A stretch of DNA of 64,000 bases from contig CM019707.1 in assembly GCA_009760885.1 (NCBI GenBank), positions 31,909,602-31,973,601 of the forward strand, in the 5' to 3' direction. The notes under the pieces were generated by a model. It was not told the origin of the DNA, ran no database searches, and was given only the letters and a program-made list of their open reading frames with translations. Numbering within the stretch: the first letter of the stretch is position 1; every line of letters starts with the position of its first letter. Source of the DNA: Achatina immaculata. Its lineage: Eukaryota; Mollusca; Gastropoda; Stylommatophora; Achatinidae. Position numbers and translations under genes: made by a program. Below are positions 57,985 to 64,000 of the stretch, one piece after another.

Positions 57985-58186
57985 ATTAATCTCAGTCTTT
58001 TGGCTAAGATCAATTGTCCTCTTGGCAGGTACCCTGATCAACATGCCCTTTGATTAAGACAAAAGTGCAGATTTTTTAACCATAAGATGCCAGAGACCTG
58101 CCCTGCACATTTGAAGCCAGGGGGTATGGTCCACATCTCGTTTACGAGTAGGCCCGGTTTGCAGTACCACCGGGTCCATGGCCTGT
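57985..58186 (+). ncRNA. Divergent U2-snRNA-like sequence
   Basis: cttttggctaagatcaa equals the U2 stem-loop I region. Further on, gatttttta fits an Sm-site position. Near the 3' end, cccggt-ttgcagtacc-accggg rebuilds the U2 stem-loop IV with its conserved TTGCAGTACC loop. The roughly 200-nt length also suits U2 (about 190 nt). The branch-point recognition segment (GTAGTA in U2) is replaced by gtcctc and the middle differs, so it cannot be an ordinary spliceosomal U2. It is most likely a decayed U2 copy or a U2-derived retroelement; a specialised RNA is possible but unsupported. It lies opposite the predicted dynein 3' region. Confidence 0.6.
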
Positions 58187-58236
58187 TTTTTCCGTTGTTT
58201 TAAAAAAAAAATTCTCTCTAGCTAAGGGGGGCTCAG

Positions 58237-58815
58237 GTTGGGGGAAAAGCCAATTAATGTTGAATTCATTCATGACAGGGGGAAAAGCCAATTAATGTTG
58301 AATTCATTCATGACAGGGGGAAAAGCCAATTAATGTTGAATTCATTCATGACAGGGGGAAAAGCCAATTAACGTTGAATTCATTCATAACAGGGTGAAAA
58401 GCCAATTAATGTTGAATTCACTCATGACAAGGGGGAAAAGCCAATTAATGTTGAATTCATTCATGACAGGGTGAAAAGCCAATTAATGCTGAATTCATTC
58501 ATGACAGGGGGAAAAGCCAACTAATGCTGAATTCATTCATGACAGGGTGAAAAGCCAATTAATGCTGAATTCATTCATGACAGGGTGAAAAGCCAATTAA
58601 TGCTGAATTCATTCATGACAAGGGTGAAAAGCCAATTAATGTTGAATTCATTCATGACAAGGGGGAAAAGCCAATTAATGTTGAATTCATTCATGACAAG
58701 GGAAAAGCCAATTAATGTTGACTTCATTCATGACAAGGGGGAAAAGCCAATTAATGTTGAATTCATTCATGACAAGGGGGGGGAGCCAATTAATGCTGAA
58801 TTCATTGATGACAAC
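58237..58815. repeat. 38-41-bp minisatellite next to dynein stop
   Basis: About 14 copies of gaaaagccaattaatgttga plus attcattcatgacaggggg. It ends 18 bp short of the dynein stop codon, so it lies in the first part of the dynein 3' UTR (antisense here). False frames reading KSQLMLNSFMTR come from the repeat. Confidence 0.95.
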
Positions 58816-58832
58816 ATTTTTGTCAACAGAGC

Positions 58833-58987
58833 CTAATAGTCCAAGCTCATGAGAAGTGCTGTCCCTCTCTTCACCCAATGATCAGATGGTCTGTCTCCAG
58901 CCTTCAGGTCTACAGCCACAACGAAGCTGGGACGGCCCATGCCACCTGCACGGTTGGGGTAGTAGTAGCACGGAGCCGTGTACATGC
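58833..58987 (-). CDS. DNAH2: Axonemal dynein heavy chain, last coding exon
   Basis: Axonemal dynein heavy chains are the AAA+ motors of cilia and flagella; the C-terminal domain packs on the AAA ring. On the - strand the exon starts after a tgtag acceptor (58988-58989) in phase 2, completing a codon (probably Gly), and reads MYTAPCYYYPNRAGG, GRPSFVVAVDLKAGDRPSDH, then WVKRGTALLMSLDY and TAG (58833-58835). The W-x-x-RG-x-ALL ending is the dynein heavy chain terminus. The CYYYPNR and RGTALLMSLD forms suit the inner-arm DNAH2 type from memory of the family, not from a search. No upstream exon was recognised to the right edge. Confidence 0.85.
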
Positions 58988-59185
58988 CTACAGGATGTAA
59001 GGAAATAAAAGAAAAATTTATAATTGATGTCTGGACTTTTAGGATGTGAGCAAATAAAGAACATCTGTAAATGATGTCTGGACTTTTAGGATGTGAGCAA
59101 ATAAAGAACATCTGTAAATGATATCTGGGCTTTCAGGATGTGAAGAAATAGAAATACATTTGTATCTGGTGTCTGGGCTTTTGCT
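58988..59185. repeat. 47-bp repeat at the dynein splice acceptor
   Basis: Four units of aggatgtgagcaaataaaga plus acatctgtaaatgatgtctggactttt. The unit nearest the exon contains the real acceptor. In the others the same place reads acatcctaaaag on the - strand, giving acceptor-like decoys. Confidence 0.88.
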
Positions 59186-59639
59186 AAAGTGAAGAAAGCA
59201 AAACAAACAAAATTAACTCCGTAAATTTATAGAGGCAATTTACTGATGCATGAATTATCAGGTGCAAAAATTTAATGTTTTCCTAATCTATATCAGATTT
59301 ACACATGAGGGCTGGAATTTTAGTTCTAGGTCAAAAACTACTGTGACAAACCAGAAATGTATGCTCAAAGCCAGTAAGCACTGACCAGCTGAACTGTTAA
59401 TATAACATATTTTTAACTGCTAAACTGCAACATTCATTCCTAGTTCATTAGAATTAGCTAGGTCAGCAATATATGCATAAGACAGATAACTGAAAAATAT
59501 GCTTCAGTTAGTGAGATCTAATTATCTGAAATTTTAGAGTACAAGCTCATTGAAGCAGTCATTTGATGAATTCAGCAGTAACCTGTATACATTTTTTTTC
59601 TACACACATTTCAGTACAATACTGCAGGAGTCAAGAGGC
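59186..59639. other. Presumed dynein intron
   Basis: AT-rich, no exon recognised. Confidence 0.5.
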
Positions 59640-59850
59640 ATAATACTATACTGAAGACCTTTCTTGAGGACACGATTGAGAGAACAGAACAAGAAGACGG
59701 CAGTGACACAGATGGGTGGAAAACATCAAAAGATGAACAGGAAGCAGCTTAGCCAGGCGCACTATGAAGACATGAAAGAGAGAAAAAAGTGGAGATACAC
59801 TGTAGCCAATCTTCCATGGGGAGGTGACATGAGATGACGATGACTGCAAG
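59640..59850 (+). mobile_element. LINE C-terminal fragment
   Basis: The + strand gives KTFLEDTIERTEQED-like, then KWRYTVANLPWGGDM. The order and the R/K-W-R-x-x-V-A-N ending fit an RTE C-terminus. It is antisense to the dynein intron and broken by stops. Confidence 0.5.
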
Positions 59851-62117
59851 ATTATTACAGCTACATTCATAACTGAAAGCTAGTGGGATCGGTACTTTTG
59901 CTATAAGTTTTCCTGTCTAAAAACTCTATTATCTAGTATTCCAGGCCCACAAAAAGTCTAATATAATTATATTTTAAGGAGCACTAATACCAAGAGCTCT
60001 TATTTCAAAATTTGCTTCATGTCACTCTTTAAAGCTTCTTGACACATTTGTCCTTGCTGTTAGTGTACAGAATATACAGTCTCACACAGGCTTCATCATC
60101 TATTAATGTATGTCAGTTTAAGAGCCTACAGAACTATTTATTATCCAACTATATACTTTGCTGTGTCACACACTGTCATAAGAATTTTTTAAAACTATAA
60201 TAAAACTGATTTTTCTCTAAATTACTTGCCACTGAAAACAATACTTTCTAAGCCAAGTTATTAAAAGAAAAGGGGTCAAGTTTTAAAATTCTTCATTATA
60301 TTATCCATTTTTGTTCCAGATCAAAAATAATCTTTCTTATGACAGTAGACTACAACAGTTTAACACATTAATCTGTTTATTCGACAACAGTTTAACACAT
60401 CAATCTGTTTCTTTGACAATAGTCTTTAAACTTTCATATGTGACTGAAATGTTTCTATAATGTTCAAGTTGGCATAATGATAATGTATTATAGTTTTCAC
60501 TTTTTTCAAATAAATGTTTAACCATTATCAAATATCACAGAACTTATTTTATTTATTTGTTGTTGTTCTTATTATTATTATTATTATTACAATTTCACAT
60601 CTCTCAAATTTAAACAAAATACTGTAAACCTCATCACTGTTTGTTTCAAAAATCAGTCCTACAGGAAGATAATGTGTTATTGTACAGATACATCCATAAA
60701 CGTGCACAGAACTTTTCACAGTCACTGCCTTAAATATATGGAAAGTAATTTAATCACAAAATGTTAGGAAAAAATCCTTGCTAATCCTCATTTCTTCTGC
60801 TAAAGTGTTTCCTTTTTGACTGTCTGCAGGATCTGATAAGAGGAAATTCTTCTGCTCCATCTTTTCTGATGTCTGTTCTCTTTTTTTTTTTTCCTCTTTT
60901 CATTATTATTGTTGTTGTTTAAAGAAAAAAGGTGAAAGTTAAAATATCATACTTTTTATCTTCCTATTGTTTTATAGTAAAGTTTTTCTTATCACTTTTT
61001 CATCAAAATGCCAGAGTTTTCACTTTTCAAAGGCTCAGCTTACAGAGATTCCCACTCTTACTGAGTCTGCCTTCTCATTCAGGTACTCATTTTCAGCTGG
61101 GCTGTCAGACTTGTCACCATAGGTTAGGACAGAACCAAGTCTCTTTCTTCAGAAAAGCCAGCTGTCCAACTACTTTATTACTCATAGGCTCTGATTTATC
61201 ATAAATGGTTGTAATTCATTACTTTTTGTCATTGTAATGTCCTTTTGCTTTGGAGTTCACCTCCCTGCCCATGAGATAGCATGGAACATTATCAGTGATG
61301 AAAATATGACATTAACTCCTTCATAATCACTCCTCGCATTGCTGTGATAATAAACACTGAGTGATACAACTTAACTCTCAACCTACCATAAGCCATTTAA
61401 ATGGCTTTTTTAAAAAGTTTAAAATAACTTCAGTCATGTGATTTCTTTTTCCATAGTTGGGATTTTAGAATTTTATACTCTTGTAAACAATAAAAACAAG
61501 CATCACTCAATTTCCAATAAAACATGGCATTCACAATCTTTGATTAGAAAAATCTGTGTGTCATAGATCATTGTTGGTAGGTTAAGAATTGCAGGAAGCA
61601 AACAAACAGTTTAACATAAACACAAAATACTCTCCACACCTTCTAGCATCTAAAAAGATTTGAAAGGCAAAAGTAAATATTCACTTTGTGTATTACTGAA
61701 GACTGAAATGCTCAGACATGGTCAACTAATGTCAAACTTCTTCAATGTGCTGGCAATGCAAGTTACTTATAAATAATTAACAACAGAGTATAAAATGCTT
61801 AGAAAGAGGTTTCCCCACAAAAGGAGTTGCACAGCCCCTAAGATTTAACAAAGAATTTCTGAGGCAAATGATGTCAATAATGTTTTCTACCATAATGGAT
61901 TTGGATGGTGCCACACTAAAAATTTAAAATGGGGAGGGAAGGAACACAAGCAAAGAAAAAGGTTGAGAAACCCTAGTCAAGGTGCTGTAGGTAGTGGTGG
62001 ATCCTTCCGTAGCTGAATGTACTAGTTTCTGATTGACTGTGTTGTAGATCAATATCATTGTTGTTCTTTTTATCAGTGATGATGATACCATCATGCCTTT
62101 TCCCATTTGCTTACACA
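59851..62117. other. Presumed dynein intron, nothing recognised
   Basis: AT-rich with a short (TTA)n run at about 60570-60592. I searched the - strand for dynein-like exon peptides and found none that I could support. Confidence 0.5.
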
Positions 62118-62395
62118 AGCGTCACAGTGGTGTAGTGGTTAGTGCACTCACCTGCCGATCAGAAGGTCCCTGTTTTGATTTCACACTCGGGCGAAATTTT
62201 TTTTTTTCCACTGGTCGGCACCAGAGTCGACCCAGCCTAAAAAAATGGGTACCCAGGGGCTTCTCTAGGAAAACAAAGACAGCTTGTGTCCCTGCCCACC
62301 TCAAATGAGGTAGTGGCCTAGAAATGTGAAGGCGCTAACACTTCACACCCCTACAGCATGAAAATGTGACAGGACATAGATCTTTCTTTACACAA
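62118..62395 (+). mobile_element. tRNA-derived SINE, family 2
   Basis: tggtgtagtggttagtgcac matches a tRNA box A. A box-B-like gttttgatttc follows at about the right distance, then a T run. The body has gggtacccaggggcttc, and the unit ends near cccctacagcatgaaaatgt. It shares its head and gggtacc body with the - strand SINE at 25 kb. Confidence 0.75.
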
Positions 62396-62554
62396 GAAAA
62401 TAAGACGATGTCCTCTTTGGGAGGATGTAATGTTAAGTGTCTCAGTCAGATCCCTACCCTGCTCATCAAAATGTTTTGACACAGTCTGCTACCTGGGACA
62501 TTGTGAGGAAGAGAGATAGGGATAGGGTATAGGACTAAAAAAAAAGGTAAAAAA

Positions 62555-63055
62555 TAAAGCCTACGGGATTTTAAGAAAACCAGGAATTGAATATGTTCTA
62601 CTTTTTTGTGATTTTTAAAAAAAATAGAAAATAAAGATGCCCTGCTTATGAGATTTTAAGAAAGAAATAGAAAATGAAGATTCCCTGCTTATGAGATTTT
62701 AAGAAAGAAATAGAAAATGAAGATTCACTGCTTATGAGATGTTCTGCTTTCGAGATTTTAAGAAAAAAAAACAAAACAAAACTCAGGAACTGAAGATGTT
62801 CTGTCTAAGGTATTTTAAGAACAGACAGGAAGTGAAGATGTTTTGAATAAGCAGGAACTGAAATTGCTGGGATTTTAAAAGCAAGCAGGAACTGAAGATG
62901 TTCTGCCTATGGAATTTTAAGAATGAGCATGAACTGATGATGTTCTATGGGATTATGAAAATCAGTAGAAACTGTAGATGTTCTGTGTACAAGAATTTAA
63001 GAACAAACAAGAACTGAATATGCTCTATCTACAAGATTTTAATGGAGGACTGATG
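62555..63055. repeat. Degenerate 43-bp tandem repeat
   Basis: At 62643, 62686 and 62729 the unit tgcttatgagattttaagaa plus agaaatagaaaatgaagattc repeats exactly every 43 bp. It decays to the right into forms such as gaactgaagatgttctg(c/t) ... ttttaagaa. Confidence 0.85.
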
Positions 63056-63423
63056 TATTAAAGCCAAATAAAAAAAAAAAATCAATGCTCTTTCTAAACA
63101 ATTCTGTCAGCTACTTTTCAACACCTGAATAGTGTTTATCTACTCCAGGCTTGAAATGCAAAAGAAACATATAGAGCAACTACTCCAAAGGTTGAGAGTT
63201 CACTGTTTAAAAATCATAAGCAGCTGCAATATCCAATTTCAGTGATTTGCAACAAGCACATAAAACATAAATCTAACAAATGATGTGAATTACAACATCA
63301 ACAAATAATGAAAATGTGAAACAAATATTTGAAACATATTTTTTGTTTATATTACTCTCTTTCTTCTTCTTTGATCCTGAAAAAATGTGAAAGAATCACG
63401 TTCAATAAAAAGGCACACATAAG

Positions 63424-63424
<1 letters not shown>

Positions 63425-63457
<33 letters not shown>

Positions 63458-63655
63458 GATAGATAAATAGAGACAGAGAGGGAGACAGAGAGACAGACAG
63501 ACAGAGACAGACAGAGAGACAGACAGACACAGAGGTAGACAGACACAGACACACAGAAGGAAAGAGAGACAGAAAGTCACAAAGGTAGAGACAGACAGAC
63601 ACAGAAGTAGAGAAAGAGAGAGACTCAGATGAACAGACAGGGGGTGAGAGAGAGA
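63425..63655. repeat. (GA)n/(GACA)n microsatellite
   Basis: Purine-rich gagaga passing into gacagaca and gagacaga. False Leu/Ser-rich frames occur on the - strand. Confidence 0.95.
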
Positions 63656-64000
63656 TTATTAGTTGTGACCACTATCAAATATGACAGGAGAAGAATGAAA
63701 ATAGTTTTACTTAACACTATGCAAGACATCTCAAAATATGAAATTTCATTCATCATAAAATTTTTCCCAAAAACTTATTTCTCATAAATATAACCACAGG
63801 AAAAAGGCCCATCAAGGACATCACAATGAAGAACTGTTGGTCGGAAATGGACAGCATGCAACACAAATTCAGACCACGAAAAAAAATAGAGAATTTCAGC
63901 TATTAAGTTGTACTAGATGTTGAAGTGGATTAACTTAATAAAATAATAAAAACTATCAAAGTAACATTCTGGCTATAATGTTTATGAAACAAACATAGTT
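63656..64000. other. Presumed dynein intron, right edge
   Basis: AT-rich, nothing recognised. Confidence 0.5.

Noticed and set aside
58237..58836. Protein with repeated KSQLMLNSFMTR
   Set aside because: Frame through the minisatellite next to the dynein stop; no independent support.
60932..61204. 90-residue ORF as a dynein or other exon
   Set aside because: It lies on the strand opposite to dynein, and its peptide matches no part of a dynein heavy chain or other known family.
62118..62200. A real tRNA gene
   Set aside because: Box A is good, but box B is decayed, the arms do not pair, and a SINE body follows.
63347..63602. Leu/Ser/Cys-rich membrane proteins
   Set aside because: Translation of the (GA)n/(GACA)n microsatellite.

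Overview
The window is animal nuclear DNA: AT-rich, with GT-AG introns, a split nuclear gene for a mitochondrial protein, an axonemal dynein exon, and dense decayed non-LTR retrotransposons, mariner and hAT remnants, tRNA-derived SINEs and minisatellites. The mix of RTE-type LINEs with short tandem-repeat tails and SINEs with a 'gggtacc' body suggests a lophotrochozoan invertebrate, most likely a mollusc and perhaps a gastropod. That placement is inference from repeat style, not proof.

Two protein-coding genes can be supported. DNAJC19/TIM14 (Pam18) lies on the + strand. Five coding exons (28898-28949, 31463-31536, 33780-33856, 34837-34907, 37287-37363) give an unbroken 116-residue reading frame that lacks only the initiator Met. 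A separate first exon ending exactly in ATG is required, and ATG|GTAAGT at 20052-20060 is the best candidate. A likely polyadenylation signal is at 39077. On the - strand, 58833-58987 is the terminal coding exon of an axonemal dynein heavy chain (DNAH2-like); the rest of that gene lies beyond the right edge or in exons I could not find. The two genes converge, with about 20 kb of repeats between them.

Layout: 0.3-8 kb, tandem repeats, SINEs and RTE debris. 8-15 kb, head-to-head LINE fragments and several RTE 3' ends, including one insertion with an inverted 5' end and an 11-bp target duplication. 15.5-18.5 kb, a 27-bp minisatellite followed by a TATG microsatellite. 18.6-28.9 kb, LINE debris, a full-length but dead mariner and SINEs. 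28.9-39.1 kb, the DNAJC19 gene with MITEs and LINE pieces in its introns and a 35-bp minisatellite after its stop codon. 39.9-43.8 kb, a chimeric RTE fragment and a nearly full-length RTE LINE on the - strand. 44-47 kb, an internally deleted mariner, a hAT MITE and a 30-bp minisatellite. 48.7-52.6 kb, inverted copies of an unknown repeat around a LINE, a foldback element, and a three-level nest of insertions. 53-58.8 kb, AT-rich DNA with two foldback MITEs, a U2-snRNA-like sequence and a 39-bp minisatellite abutting the dynein stop codon. 58.8-64 kb, presumed dynein intron with a SINE and tandem repeats.

I found no new gene system. The observations most worth following are the U2-like RNA sequence at about 57985-58186, the nested insertions at 50-52.6 kb, the higher-order structure of the 27-bp array, and the premature stop shared by two RTE copies.
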